64,000 nucleotides of DNA from an uncultured Spirochaetales bacterium (GTDB lineage: Bacteria > Spirochaetota > Spirochaetia > Sphaerochaetales > Sphaerochaetaceae), in assembly GCA_949293335.1 (NCBI GenBank), contig CASFDA010000013.1:248001-312000 (forward strand), written 5' to 3'. Below, piece by piece: positions 1 to 8,296 of the stretch. The number at the start of each line of letters is the position of its first letter. The first letter of the stretch is position 1. The notes beneath the pieces were generated by a model, which had not been told where the DNA came from, made no database searches, and worked only from the letters and a program-made list of their open reading frames with translations. The position numbers and the translations under genes were made by a program.

Positions 1-1
1 T

Positions 2-1255
2 AAGAATCTCCTTATCCGGCCATGTGACAATAAGAGCGAAGTCAAAGTGGCTGTCGAGAAGATACTACAGAATGTTCGCGAAAAAGGAGATGAGGCGCTT
101 TTCGAGTATGCCAGAGAGTTCGACAACTCTTTCCTGTCTTCCCTTTATGCAAGTGAAGAAGAGTTTGCTGAGGCTGAATGCAAGGTACCAGAGAACATCA
201 AGAGAGCGATACTGAAAGCGAAAGAAAATATCGAGAAATTCCACAGAGCCCAGATTCATGAAGGTGAATCTCTTGAGATAAGTAGTGGAATCAGGTGCTG
301 GAGGAAGATCGTACCGATCAATAAAGTCGGTCTCTATGTTCCGGGAGGAACAGCTCCTCTGTTTTCTACTGTACTGATGCTTGCCATTCCCGCAGTTATT
401 GCAGGAGTGAAGGATATAATACTTGCAACACCATCAAAGGGCGGAAAAGTGAATCCGGAAGTCCTCTACAGCGCAAGAATTGCAGGAGTCGGGAAAGTTC
501 TGAAAGTTGGAGGGGCACAGGCCATTGCCGCTTTTGGCTATGGAACCGAAAGCATCGAGAAGCGGGATAAGATCTTCGGACCGGGAAACAGCTATGTCAC
601 TGAGGCGAAGAAACAGATTTCAATGTATACGCAAATTGATATGCCCGCAGGTCCTTCGGAAGTTATGGTCGTTGCAGATAAGACATCAAATCCGGCATTT
701 GTTGCAAGTGACCTGTTGTCTCAGGCCGAACATGGAAAGGACAGTCAGGTTATGCTCCTCATCATTGCAGAAGATGAGAGAAAAGCAAGAGACATATATT
801 TGAATGTTGAAAAGGAAATGGGGAAGGAGATTGCGGAAATCGGGCGTCATGAGTACATGCTTCCGTCTCTTTCCCACTCGTACGCATTTCATGTCAGAGG
901 AAAGAGTGAAGCGATTGAAATCATAAATGAGTACGCACCTGAACATCTGATCATATCCACAGAAGATCCTGCTTCGATCCTTGAATATGTCGAGAATGCA
1001 GGATCAGTCTTCCTGGGAAGCTATTCTCCTGAATCAGCGGGCGATTATGCATCAGGTACAAACCACACCCTTCCTACATCAGGCTGGGCAAAATCATACT
1101 CCGGTGTTTCTGTTGATTCTTTTATCAAGAAGATCACAGTTCAGGAACTTACTAGGGACGGTCTTTTCTCGATAGCGGATGTAGTAGAAGCAATGGCAGA
1201 GAGAGAAGGCCTTATGGCGCATTCCTATGCGGTGAAGGTCAGGAGAAAAGTATGA
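2..1255 (+). CDS. hisD: Histidinol dehydrogenase (5' end outside window)
   Basis: HisD oxidises L-histidinol to L-histidine in two NAD+-dependent steps, the last reactions of histidine synthesis. The frame is open to the left edge, and the residues before the first candidate start (GTG at 47) still read like HisD, so the gene is truncated by the window rather than starting at 47. Family motifs visible are GPGNSYVTEAKK, the MPAGPSEVMV stretch, DLLSQAEHG and APEHL, with a typical C-terminus. Its TGA overlaps the ATG of hisC (ATGA), implying translational coupling. The hisG gene expected upstream is not in view. Confidence 0.96.
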   Translation, partial: KNLLIRPCDNKSEVKVAVEKILQNVREKGDEALFEYAREFDNSFLSSLYASEEEFAEAECKVPENIKRAILKAKENIEKFHRAQIHEGESLEISSGIRCWRKIVPINKVGLYVPGGTAPLFSTVLMLAIPAVIAGVKDIILATPSKGGKVNPEVLYSARIAGVGKVLKVGGAQAIAAFGYGTESIEKRDKIFGPGNSYVTEAKKQISMYTQIDMPAGPSEVMVVADKTSNPAFVASDLLSQAEHGKDSQVMLLIIAEDERKARDIYLNVEKEMGKEIAEIGRHEYMLPSLSHSYAFHVRGKSEAIEIINEYAPEHLIISTEDPASILEYVENAGSVFLGSYSPESAGDYASGTNHTLPTSGWAKSYSGVSVDSFIKKITVQELTRDGLFSIADVVEAMAEREGLMAHSYAVKVRRKV

Positions 1256-2292
1256 TAGAAAAGTTTCTCAATCCATGGATCAGGGAGCTAGTCCCATATA
1301 GTTCTGCGCGCAGTGAGTTTTCGGGCGTGGCTGATGTTTTTCTGGATGCGAATGAAAGCTGGGAGAGCTACAGGCCGAATCTGAACAGGTATCCCGATCC
1401 GAAGGCGCGGGCTCTTCGCCTTGAGATCGAAAAACGTCTTGGCTTCTCGTTTTCCATGACAGGAATCGGGAATGGTTCTGACGAGATAATAGATCTGCTG
1501 ATAAGGATGTTCGCATCTCCGCACGAGGATTCCATCATGATAGAACGTCCTACTTATGGTACATACTCGGTTTTTGCGCGGACACAGGATGTGGCTGTCA
1601 TCGATGTTCCTCTGACAAAGGATCTCGATCTTGATGTCATCAGCATGGAGAAGATAATTGAGGAAAAGGAACCGAAGCTGACTTTCATCTGCTCTCCGAA
1701 CAATCCCACAGGGCGAGTCTATTCAATTGAAAAGATCGAGCGTCTTGCAGCATTGGAAAAAGGTATTATCGTAGTTGATGAGGCATATGCTGATTTTTCG
1801 GAGAATTTCTGTTCTGCATACTCCCTGATCGGAAAGCATGAGAACATTGTTGTCCTCAGGACCCTTTCGAAAGCTTATGGTGCTGCAGGTGCCCGCATAG
1901 GCATGCTCATCGGATCGGAAGAAGTTATAAAAGTTTTTGAGAAAACAAAGCCACCATATAATGTATCTCTTCTTTCCGAAGAGGCTGGACTTGGGGCATT
2001 ACGCGATGAACATGTCAAAAAGAGGATTGAGGATGTCAGGAAAAGGCGCAAGGAATTTTCATCGTTTCTCGAAAGTCTTGATTATGTGAGAGAAGTATTT
2101 CCGAGTGAGGCCAATTTCGTTCTTTTCCGCACAAGCGATGCAAAGTCACTATATGCATATCTCCTTGGCAAGGGGATTGTCGTCAGGGACAGGTCTTCCG
2201 AACCGATGCTTGAGAACACAATAAGGGTGACAATTGGATCTCAGGAGGAGATGGAGAGGCTCAAGAAGGAGATGAGAGGGTATGGAAAATAG
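1252..2292 (+). CDS. hisC: Histidinol-phosphate aminotransferase
   Basis: PLP-dependent class I/II aminotransferase that converts imidazole-acetol phosphate to histidinol phosphate with glutamate as donor. The 346-residue length fits the family. The motif SPNNPTGR and the region around the Schiff-base lysine (RTLSKAYGAAGARIG) are present, as is the VVDEAYADF aspartate motif. The start overlaps the hisD stop (ATGA) and the 3' end overlaps hisB by 11 nt, so it sits in the middle of a tightly coupled operon. Confidence 0.95.
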   Translation: MIEKFLNPWIRELVPYSSARSEFSGVADVFLDANESWESYRPNLNRYPDPKARALRLEIEKRLGFSFSMTGIGNGSDEIIDLLIRMFASPHEDSIMIERPTYGTYSVFARTQDVAVIDVPLTKDLDLDVISMEKIIEEKEPKLTFICSPNNPTGRVYSIEKIERLAALEKGIIVVDEAYADFSENFCSAYSLIGKHENIVVLRTLSKAYGAAGARIGMLIGSEEVIKVFEKTKPPYNVSLLSEEAGLGALRDEHVKKRIEDVRKRRKEFSSFLESLDYVREVFPSEANFVLFRTSDAKSLYAYLLGKGIVVRDRSSEPMLENTIRVTIGSQEEMERLKKEMRGYGK

Positions 2293-3421
2293 GATTGAGA
2301 AGAAAAAAGTGCTCTTCATAGACAGGGATGGGGTTATCGTAAAGGAGGATCAGGTAGATACTTTCGAGAAGGTCATCTTCATTCCTCATGTGTTTGAGGC
2401 TCTCAGGGAGATCAGGAAGCGGACTGATTACCTTCTTGTCCTCGTGTCCAATCAGGATGGAGTCGGAACACCAGCTTTCCCGTATGAAGATTACATAGGT
2501 CCTGCAGAGAGGATATTCGATACGCTCAAAGGGGAGGGGATCGTCTTTGATGACATCAATATAGATTTCTCTCTTCCTGAGGACAATTCTCCGATGCGCA
2601 AGCCGAATACTGGCATGATTGATGGTTATCGATCTGAGGAATATGACATGTCAAAGTCATTTGTCATCGGCGACAGGCTGACCGATATGATGCTTGCAAG
2701 AAACATGAATGCACGCGGATTCCTTCTCAATACTGATGATGTGGTTGTCCCGGAAGATCTTGAGGATACTGTTGTGATGCATACGAATTCATGGCTCGAT
2801 ATCCTTTCATACCTTACGGGGGAAGAAAGCCTTGCGCACAGGACGGCGAGGATAGACAGAAAGACAAAGGAAACCGAAATCGATCTTTTCCTCGATCTTG
2901 ATGGTACAGGGGAAGGAAAGATTGAAAGCGGAATACCATTTCTTGATCATATGCTTGAACAGATAGTGAGGCATTCGCGAATCGACTTCACGGGTTATGT
3001 GAAGGGGGATATAGATGTCGACTTCCATCATACTACAGAAGATATTGCCATCGTGCTGGGGGAGGCCATCCTATCCGCACTTGGAGAAAAGAGGGGCATT
3101 GAGCGTTATGGATTTGAGACATTGATGATGGATGATGTTGTTGTCACATGCGCAATCGATTTCTCATCCCGTCCTGAGTTCATTTTTGATGTTGATTTCA
3201 CTCTGCCTTATGTTGGGACTTTCCCGACCGAACTCATCAGGCATTTCTTCCGTTCGTTTTCAAATTCAGCAAAATGCAATCTGTACCTATCTGCAAGATG
3301 CGGAGGTGACAGTCATCATACTGCAGAAGCGCTTTTCAAGGCATTTGCCAGAAGTATCCGCAAGGCGGTGAGGAGAATACCTGGAGATACAAGGATCCAG
3401 AGCACAAAGGGGAAATTATGA
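2282..3421 (+). CDS. hisB: Bifunctional histidinol-phosphatase / imidazoleglycerol-phosphate dehydratase
   Basis: Two-domain HisB of 379 residues. The N-terminal HAD phosphatase half (about 1-175) carries the nucleophile motif FIDRDG, and later SNQDG and VIGDRLTD. The C-terminal IGPD half (about 185-379) has FLDHMLEQ, DFHHTTEDIAI and GGDSHHTAEALFKAF, the histidine/glutamate metal-binding motifs. The HAD half lacks the zinc-binding Cys/His cluster of the E. coli enzyme: the loop before RKP reads LPEDNSPM. It overlaps hisC by 11 nt and couples to hisH through ATGA. Fusion HisB is best known from enteric bacteria and Bacteroidetes. Confidence 0.95.
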   Translation: MENRIEKKKVLFIDRDGVIVKEDQVDTFEKVIFIPHVFEALREIRKRTDYLLVLVSNQDGVGTPAFPYEDYIGPAERIFDTLKGEGIVFDDINIDFSLPEDNSPMRKPNTGMIDGYRSEEYDMSKSFVIGDRLTDMMLARNMNARGFLLNTDDVVVPEDLEDTVVMHTNSWLDILSYLTGEESLAHRTARIDRKTKETEIDLFLDLDGTGEGKIESGIPFLDHMLEQIVRHSRIDFTGYVKGDIDVDFHHTTEDIAIVLGEAILSALGEKRGIERYGFETLMMDDVVVTCAIDFSSRPEFIFDVDFTLPYVGTFPTELIRHFFRSFSNSAKCNLYLSARCGGDSHHTAEALFKAFARSIRKAVRRIPGDTRIQSTKGKL

Positions 3422-4008
3422 TAGCTGTAATAAAATACAATGCCGGAAATATCCTTTCCGTCATGAACGCCCTGTGGCGTCTCGGCAAAGATGCTGTGCT
3501 TACAGATGATCCGGATACTATAAGGAAAGCAGATCGTGTGATTTTCCCCGGGGTGGGAGAGGCTTCAAGTGCGATGAGATATATAAGGGAGCATGCCCTA
3601 GATGAAGTGATTGTTTCGCTTCAGCGGCCGTTTCTCGGCATATGCCTCGGCCTTCAGCTTATGTGCTCATATTCGGAGGAAGGGGACACAGAATGCCTGG
3701 GCATATTTTCAGACAAAGTCTCTCTCTTCCCATCCGACAGGGGCTATAAGATTCCGCACGTTGGATGGAATACCATCACAAATCTGAGGGGAAGTCTTTT
3801 CTGCAATGAGCTTGAGGATGAGTATATGTATTTTGTCCATTCTTACTATGTTCCAATGTCAAAGTATTGTACTAGCGTAACAGAGTACGATGGTCTTTCC
3901 TTCTCCTCTTCTCTGGAGAAAGACAATTTCATTGGAGTCCAGTTCCACCCTGAAAAGAGCGGGAAAATGGGGAATTTGATTCTCAAGCGTTTTCTGGAGG
4001 AGCTATGA
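3418..4008 (+). CDS. hisH: Imidazole glycerol phosphate synthase, glutaminase subunit
   Basis: Class I glutamine amidotransferase that supplies ammonia to HisF. The nucleophile-elbow motif FLGICLGLQLM and the catalytic HPEKSG near the C-terminus (GVQFHPEKSG) give a complete Cys-His-Glu triad. At 196 residues it has normal length. It overlaps hisB by ATGA and overlaps the next gene, hisA, the same way, so HisH and HisF are made from the same message. Confidence 0.95.
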   Translation: MIAVIKYNAGNILSVMNALWRLGKDAVLTDDPDTIRKADRVIFPGVGEASSAMRYIREHALDEVIVSLQRPFLGICLGLQLMCSYSEEGDTECLGIFSDKVSLFPSDRGYKIPHVGWNTITNLRGSLFCNELEDEYMYFVHSYYVPMSKYCTSVTEYDGLSFSSSLEKDNFIGVQFHPEKSGKMGNLILKRFLEEL

Positions 4009-4727
4009 TCATATTTCCGGCAATAGATCTAATAGGCGGAGAAGTTGTACGTCTCAAAGAGGGAGATTTCGCTAGCAAGAAAAGCTACAGTAAGAATCCT
4101 GAGGATGTTGCAAGGACATTTCTTGATGCCGGACTTATGCATCTTCATCTGGTGGATCTTGATGCGGCGAGAAGAGATGGAAATAATCTTCTGCTGCTTG
4201 AAAAGCTTTCCTTGCTTGGTCTTGTAATTGATTATGGTGGAGGAATAAGGGGAAAGGAGGATGCAGAAAGAGCGTTTTCTGCCGGTGCGAATAAAGTGAA
4301 TGTCGGATCCCTTGCTGTCAGAGAACAAGTGAAGATGCTCGATTTAATCTCTTGCTACCCCGGAAAGATCATTCTATCTGCAGATGTAAAAGATGAATTG
4401 ATAAGGATTTCCGGATGGGAGGAGAAGACAGATCTGGAGATCATTCCGTTCCTTTCTTTTTATAAAGAAAATGGAATTACTGAATCTACTGTCACAGACA
4501 TAAAATGCGACGGAATGCTCTGTGGTCCATCTTTTGAACTTTACAGCAAGATAATGAACGAACTTCCGGATCTGAACCTTATCGCCTCTGGTGGCATATC
4601 TGGTAAAGAAGACCTCCTCCGTCTTTCTTCGATGGGTTTATATGGGGTGATCGTTGGAAAAGCATATTATGAGGGAAAGATCTCCCTTGCGGAGATGAAG
4701 GAGATTGAATGCTTGCAAAGAGGATAA
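4005..4727 (+). CDS. hisA: Phosphoribosylformimino-5-aminoimidazole carboxamide ribotide isomerase
   Basis: TIM-barrel Amadori isomerase (ProFAR to PRFAR). The N-terminal [14 protein letters not shown] carries the first catalytic Asp. The second is in the segment [21 protein letters not shown], read as two shorter motifs around SADVKD and GWEEKT. A phosphate-binding glycine motif ASGGISG lies near the C-terminus. It has 240 residues. It overlaps hisH by 4 nt and hisF by 19 nt, and is paralogous to hisF next door, as in most bacteria. Confidence 0.94.
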   Translation: MIIFPAIDLIGGEVVRLKEGDFASKKSYSKNPEDVARTFLDAGLMHLHLVDLDAARRDGNNLLLLEKLSLLGLVIDYGGGIRGKEDAERAFSAGANKVNVGSLAVREQVKMLDLISCYPGKIILSADVKDELIRISGWEEKTDLEIIPFLSFYKENGITESTVTDIKCDGMLCGPSFELYSKIMNELPDLNLIASGGISGKEDLLRLSSMGLYGVIVGKAYYEGKISLAEMKEIECLQRG

Positions 4728-5470
4728 TACCATGCCTTGATGTCAAAGACGGGAGGACCGTTAAGGGTGTGAATTTCGTTTCACTCCGGGATGCCGGTTC
4801 TGTTCTGGAGCTTGCTGGTTTCTACTCTGATTCAGGGGCAGATGAGCTGGTGTTTCTTGATATCACGGCAACAGTGGAAGAGAGAAAGACACTTGTCTCC
4901 CTAGTGAGGGATGTTTCGCATACTATTTCTATTCCTTTTACAGTCGGGGGAGGAATCAGGAGTGCGGAGGATGTCGATCAGATACTTTCTGCAGGAGCAG
5001 ACAAGATATCGATAAACTCAGCTGCCGTACGCAACCCTGGAATAATCAACGACCTCAAGGCTCGTTTTGGTTCTCAGTGTGTTGTCCTCGCACTTGATGC
5101 AAGACGTAGTGAGAAAATGCCTTCAGGGTATGAAGTCTTCATTGATGGCGGCCGGACGGGAACGGGCATTGATGCACTTTCATGGGCAAAAGAAGCTGAA
5201 GAGAGGGGGATAGGGGAAGTCCTTCTCACATCAATGGATAAAGATGGCACAAAGGATGGTTTCGACATCCCTTTGACACGTACTCTGAGTATGGGCCTCG
5301 GTGTTCCTGTAATTGCTTCGGGTGGTGCGGGGTGCATGGAGGACTTTTCAGAGGTATTTGGAGAAGGGAAGGCAGATGCGGCCCTAGCTGCTTCAGTCTT
5401 TCATTTCAAGGAAATAGAAATACCAGAGTTGAAGAAGTTTCTGAAATTGTCTGGAATTCCTATACGTTAG
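4709..5470 (+). CDS. hisF: Imidazole glycerol phosphate synthase, cyclase subunit
   Basis: TIM-barrel cyclase that joins PRFAR with HisH-derived ammonia to make IGP and AICAR. The start region [20 protein letters not shown] is diagnostic and holds the first catalytic Asp; the second is in ALDAR. Phosphate loops VGGGIRS and ASGGAG are present. It has 253 residues, and its first 19 nt lie inside hisA. A 15-nt gap with a strong AGGAGG box follows before hisIE. Confidence 0.95.
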   Translation: MLAKRIIPCLDVKDGRTVKGVNFVSLRDAGSVLELAGFYSDSGADELVFLDITATVEERKTLVSLVRDVSHTISIPFTVGGGIRSAEDVDQILSAGADKISINSAAVRNPGIINDLKARFGSQCVVLALDARRSEKMPSGYEVFIDGGRTGTGIDALSWAKEAEERGIGEVLLTSMDKDGTKDGFDIPLTRTLSMGLGVPVIASGGAGCMEDFSEVFGEGKADAALAASVFHFKEIEIPELKKFLKLSGIPIR

Positions 5471-5485
5471 AGGAGGATTTTTGTT

Positions 5486-6076
5486 ATGGATCTGGATTTT
5501 TCAAACAAGGTTGTTCCTGTCGTAGTTCAGGATGCGATCACTGATAAGGTTCTTGCTGCTTTCTGCATGTGTGAAAAGGCATTAGAAGCAACTGAAGAGA
5601 ACAAGATCGTCATGTACTATTCAGAAGATGAAGGAAAGATCAAAGTGCTCGGAGAGGAGAATAACAGTCCTTTTGTCGTCAGGGATATGTATCCATCTTC
5701 TGACAAGAGAAGTCTTTTGATAAAGGCTGTCCCCTCGGGGGAAAGTGCACTCACATTTTTTGGAGAGAAGAATGATCCGGCAGGGGAGGCTGCTGAGGAT
5801 TTCCTTTCGTACCTTGAAGGTGTGGTCGAGGACAGAAAAGCCCATCCTCAACCAGGATCATATACAAATAAACTTTTCGATAGTGGTATCAATAGGGTAG
5901 CCCAGAAGGTCGGAGAAGAGGCCGTCGAACTTGTCATCGAGTCAAAAGATGATAACGAGGATCTTTTCCTGGGTGAGGCTGCAGACCTGATGTATCACTA
6001 CATTGTCCTTCTTGTAAAGAAAGGATATACGCTCTCTTCTGTCGTCAATGTGCTCAAGAAGAGGCACAAGAGGTAA
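5486..6076 (+). CDS. hisIE: HisIE with intact HisE (PR-ATP pyrophosphatase) and degenerate HisI domain
   Basis: The C-terminal half (about 98-196) is a normal phosphoribosyl-ATP pyrophosphatase: KVGEEAVELVIES and EAADLMYHYIVLL. The N-terminal half (1-96) aligns to PR-AMP cyclohydrolase by its start (VVPVVVQDA, then A-L and T-E spacing) but key residues are gone. The Mg-binding D-C-D-x-D run reads S71-S72-D73-K74-R75, the zinc-binding C-H reads A88-L89, and the second Cys is absent. An AGGAGG box lies just before the ATG. The cyclohydrolase step is probably done by another protein or a structural remnant is kept here. Confidence 0.85.
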   Translation: MDLDFSNKVVPVVVQDAITDKVLAAFCMCEKALEATEENKIVMYYSEDEGKIKVLGEENNSPFVVRDMYPSSDKRSLLIKAVPSGESALTFFGEKNDPAGEAAEDFLSYLEGVVEDRKAHPQPGSYTNKLFDSGINRVAQKVGEEAVELVIESKDDNEDLFLGEAADLMYHYIVLLVKKGYTLSSVVNVLKKRHKR

Positions 6077-6090
6077 TTTAATATTGAGAA

Positions 6091-6116
6091 TGCCAGCCGG
6101 AATATTCCGACTGGCA
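6091..6116 (+). terminator. Long hairpin after hisIE
   Basis: A near-perfect inverted repeat with one mismatched pair 15 nt after the hisIE stop. Without a following T run it may act as a 3' stabilising hairpin rather than a classical intrinsic terminator. Confidence 0.45.
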
Positions 6117-6309
6117 AATGAAAAAGCAAGTCCTAGTCACTAAAAAAATTTTTTTGCCATATATGTCTGTGTTATTGGTTGCATATAAAGAGCATAGAAA
6201 AGTTTGTTGACAGAAGACTTATCGCTTTTGGTCAAAGAAACATTTTCGATCAGCGGCGAGCAAAGCCCCGGTTCAGGCGGAAAGTTGCCACTTGAACGTT
6301 TAGCTAAAT

Positions 6310-6326
6310 CAATCAGTTTGTGATTG
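6310..6326. promoter_or_regulatory. Palindrome, candidate operator of the MarR-type gene
   Basis: Reads CAATCAGTTTGTGATTG, a perfect 6-nt inverted repeat with a 5-nt spacer, about 70 nt upstream of the divergent-free marR-like start. MarR dimers bind palindromes of this size, so autoregulation is plausible but unproven. Confidence 0.35.
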
Positions 6327-6380
6327 TAAATTATTAATTAAATTCGCTTGGAATTTTCAAATGCTCTATTATTTCCTTCA

Positions 6381-6398
6381 TGCTAAACTATATACATG
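6381..6398 (+). promoter_or_regulatory. Extended -10 promoter placing +1 at the start codon
   Basis: TGcTAAACT at 6381-6389 is an extended -10 box, and only six bases separate it from the ATG at 6396. No Shine-Dalgarno lies upstream. The expected transcript start coincides with the ATG, predicting a leaderless mRNA. Confidence 0.4.
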
Positions 6399-6833
6399 AG
6401 TCCAGATTATGATGTTATTGGAACAATAAAGACCCTTGAGGCGAAGCTGAGAAGAAAAGCAGAAAAATGGCCTGGGATCAATAATCTTTCGGTCTCGGAG
6501 ATGGATGTCATAATTGCTCTTGATAAAGAAAAAGATAAGAAACTTGAGCTGAAAGAGATAGAAGCCAGGATGTTTGCTCCCCAGTCAACAATATTTGGCA
6601 TTGTAAAGAAACTTGAACAAAAGGGAATGGTGGAACTTGGTGGAAGCTCTGATGACAAAAGGATAAGGATTGCGTCTCTTACAGAAAAAGGCATTGATTT
6701 CTGCAAGCGATCAGCGGATGACAGACTCGAGGATGAAGCGCTTCTCCTTTCCGGCCTTACAGAAGAGGAGAAGCTTATTTTCGCTGTCCTTTTGAAAAAA
6801 GTAGCAGATACCATGAAATTGAAAGAAAAGTAG
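6396..6833 (+). CDS. MarR-family transcriptional regulator
   Basis: A 145-residue winged helix-turn-helix protein. The central part shows the MarR pattern: LKEIEARMFAPQSTIFGIVKKLEQKGMVE is the HTH (about residues 48-76), followed by the wing SSDDKRIRIASLTEKG. N- and C-terminal helices would form the dimer interface. The target genes are not obvious. It stands alone, convergent with the lipoprotein gene at 6893, and a palindrome at 6310 may be its operator. The start has no ribosome-binding site but a -10 box lies directly before it. Confidence 0.88.
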   Translation: MSPDYDVIGTIKTLEAKLRRKAEKWPGINNLSVSEMDVIIALDKEKDKKLELKEIEARMFAPQSTIFGIVKKLEQKGMVELGGSSDDKRIRIASLTEKGIDFCKRSADDRLEDEALLLSGLTEEEKLIFAVLLKKVADTMKLKEK

Positions 6834-6892
6834 GGGTCTCTGGACATACTTTTCTTTCTACAAGAATGAGATGGGCAAATGATCAATAACTC

Positions 6893-7798
6893 TCAAATCT
6901 GAACATAGAATGTTTCTGACCCATAAGATCCTTTTTCTACACTTTCCATCGTGACATCTATCCTGCCACCAGATGATGTACTGACCGTTTTCCCTGTTCC
7001 TATGAGTTTCCCACTCTGATACCAGTATATGTCGATCTCGTCTTCCTTTACGTTTATGGGAATCTTCTCCAGCCTGATTTCCAGCGTAAGCTCCTGTGGA
7101 TTCTTTTCGCATATTTCTATCGTCCCTTCGATTGGAGCTGATGTACTGTCAGTAATCAGAATGACAGGATTCTCACTTCCAAACTCCGTGAAAGAAAAGA
7201 ACAGAGATGTGTCCCTGTCGTCGTATATATTGCTTCTGGTACTCTTCTCAGAAAGGAAGGAGCCACTGCTGTCATATAGTCTTGCGTCTATCGTGTATTC
7301 TCCGCTGGAGATGTTTTCAAGGGTATATGAATAGCCTTCATCGCTTTTGGTGATCTTTATATTGCGAAGGAGATATGTCCCGTCGTTCTTCCCGATTGAC
7401 AGGATGACGAATGCTCCGTCATAGATCGGTACATCGTCAATGTCGAACTTGATGACAAGATTGCCAGAACCTGAAAGATAATCGCATGTGATACGCAGGT
7501 TCTCTTCCTCATCTCCGATAAAGAATGACGCTTCCTTTGTCGCGATGATCTTCTCTCTGCTGTCGTAGAACGTCACATAAATCGTGTAGTTCCCCTTTTT
7601 CAGGATAAGGGCCAGCTGTTCTTCATATACATCGACACTCTCTGAGTATCCGCCGCTGCCAAAGATCATCACTTCTGCATAGCTGACATCATCGTTCCAG
7701 TTGCTGAAGCTTATGTTTATTTTCCCGCTCTCATCCTCATTCATGCAGGATGAAAAGAATATGATTACGGCCAGTGGAAGAAGAAAAAACTTTTTCAA
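6893..7798 (-). CDS. Putative surface lipoprotein, function unknown
   Basis: 301 residues starting at TTG (7798) behind a strong AGGAGG box. A short charged N-terminus, a hydrophobic stretch and the lipobox FSSC put the lipidated Cys at residue 18. The rest is rich in Ser, Asp, Gly and beta-prone segments such as GEYTIDARLYDSSGSFL and GNYTIYVTFYDSREK, suggesting two or three tandem beta-sandwich (Ig-like or carboxypeptidase-regulatory-like) modules. I do not recognise the family. It is convergent with the MarR gene and lies downstream of the peroxiredoxin gene on the same strand. Confidence 0.7.
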   Translation of the reverse strand: MKKFFLLPLAVIIFFSSCMNEDESGKINISFSNWNDDVSYAEVMIFGSGGYSESVDVYEEQLALILKKGNYTIYVTFYDSREKIIATKEASFFIGDEEENLRITCDYLSGSGNLVIKFDIDDVPIYDGAFVILSIGKNDGTYLLRNIKITKSDEGYSYTLENISSGEYTIDARLYDSSGSFLSEKSTRSNIYDDRDTSLFFSFTEFGSENPVILITDSTSAPIEGTIEICEKNPQELTLEIRLEKIPINVKEDEIDIYWYQSGKLIGTGKTVSTSSGGRIDVTMESVEKGSYGSETFYVQI

Positions 7799-7843
7799 AG
7801 ACGGTGCCTCCTGATTAGGAAGCGCCGTATGTCTGGATTTTGC

Positions 7844-8296
7844 CTAAAGCCTCTTGAGGGAAAGCTCTGCGTCTTCCTTTGCCTTTGCCTTCCTTCTGAC
7901 CTCAATGAGCTTGCCTTCCTCGTCGATCAGGAATGTGCTCCTTTCAACTCCGAAGGTTTTCTTTCCATACATGTTCTTCTCTCTCCACACATCATACATC
8001 TTGATGACATCGAGATTCTCGTCTGAAAGGAGGAGGAAGGATAGATTCTGTTTTTCCATGAATGACTGGTGACTTTTCTTGCTGTCCTTGCTTATTCCGA
8101 TCACGACTGCATTCTTTTCTGCGAATTCCTTCAACCGTTCCTCATAAGACTTTGCCTCGAGAGTGCATCCCGATGTGTTATCTTTCGGGTAGAAGTACAG
8201 AACCACCTTCTTTCCCCTGAAATCGCTTAGTGAGTGCTTCACACCGTCCTTGTCTTCCAATGTGAAATCTGGAGCTTCCATTCCTGGTTCAAGCAT
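7844..8296 (-). CDS. bcp: Bcp/PrxQ-type peroxiredoxin lacking the usual resolving cysteine
   Basis: Thiol peroxidase of the AhpC/TSA superfamily that reduces hydroperoxides in the cytoplasm. The peroxidatic Cys44 is in the motif YPKDNTSGCT, and the thioredoxin-like fold pattern (APDFTLEDKDG, VVLYFYPKD, FGVERSTFLIDEEG) is clear. The resolving Cys that many Bcp proteins carry five residues later is Lys49 here, so a 1-Cys mechanism or an external thiol is implied. The 150-residue length is normal. It overlaps the tcdA gene upstream by 8 nt. Confidence 0.9.
   Translation of the reverse strand: MLEPGMEAPDFTLEDKDGVKHSLSDFRGKKVVLYFYPKDNTSGCTLEAKSYEERLKEFAEKNAVVIGISKDSKKSHQSFMEKQNLSFLLLSDENLDVIKMYDVWREKNMYGKKTFGVERSTFLIDEEGKLIEVRRKAKAKEDAELSLKRL

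Larger units (their letters stand above)
6077..6395. other. Gap after the his operon with hairpins and a palindrome, no gene seen
   Basis: No convincing ORF. It holds a 26-nt near-perfect palindrome at 6091-6116 (stem ends TGCCAG/CTGGCA), probably the transcript end of the his operon although no clear T run follows. An A7T7 tract lies at 6142-6155. A second hairpin at 6275-6301 has arms GTTCAGGCGG and CCACTTGAAC. A perfect 6+5+6 palindrome at 6310-6326 lies upstream of the marR-type gene. Confidence 0.5.

Noticed and set aside
5486-6076. Treating hisIE as a fully bifunctional enzyme
   Set aside because: The HisI metal and catalytic residues are absent, so only the HisE activity is supported by sequence.
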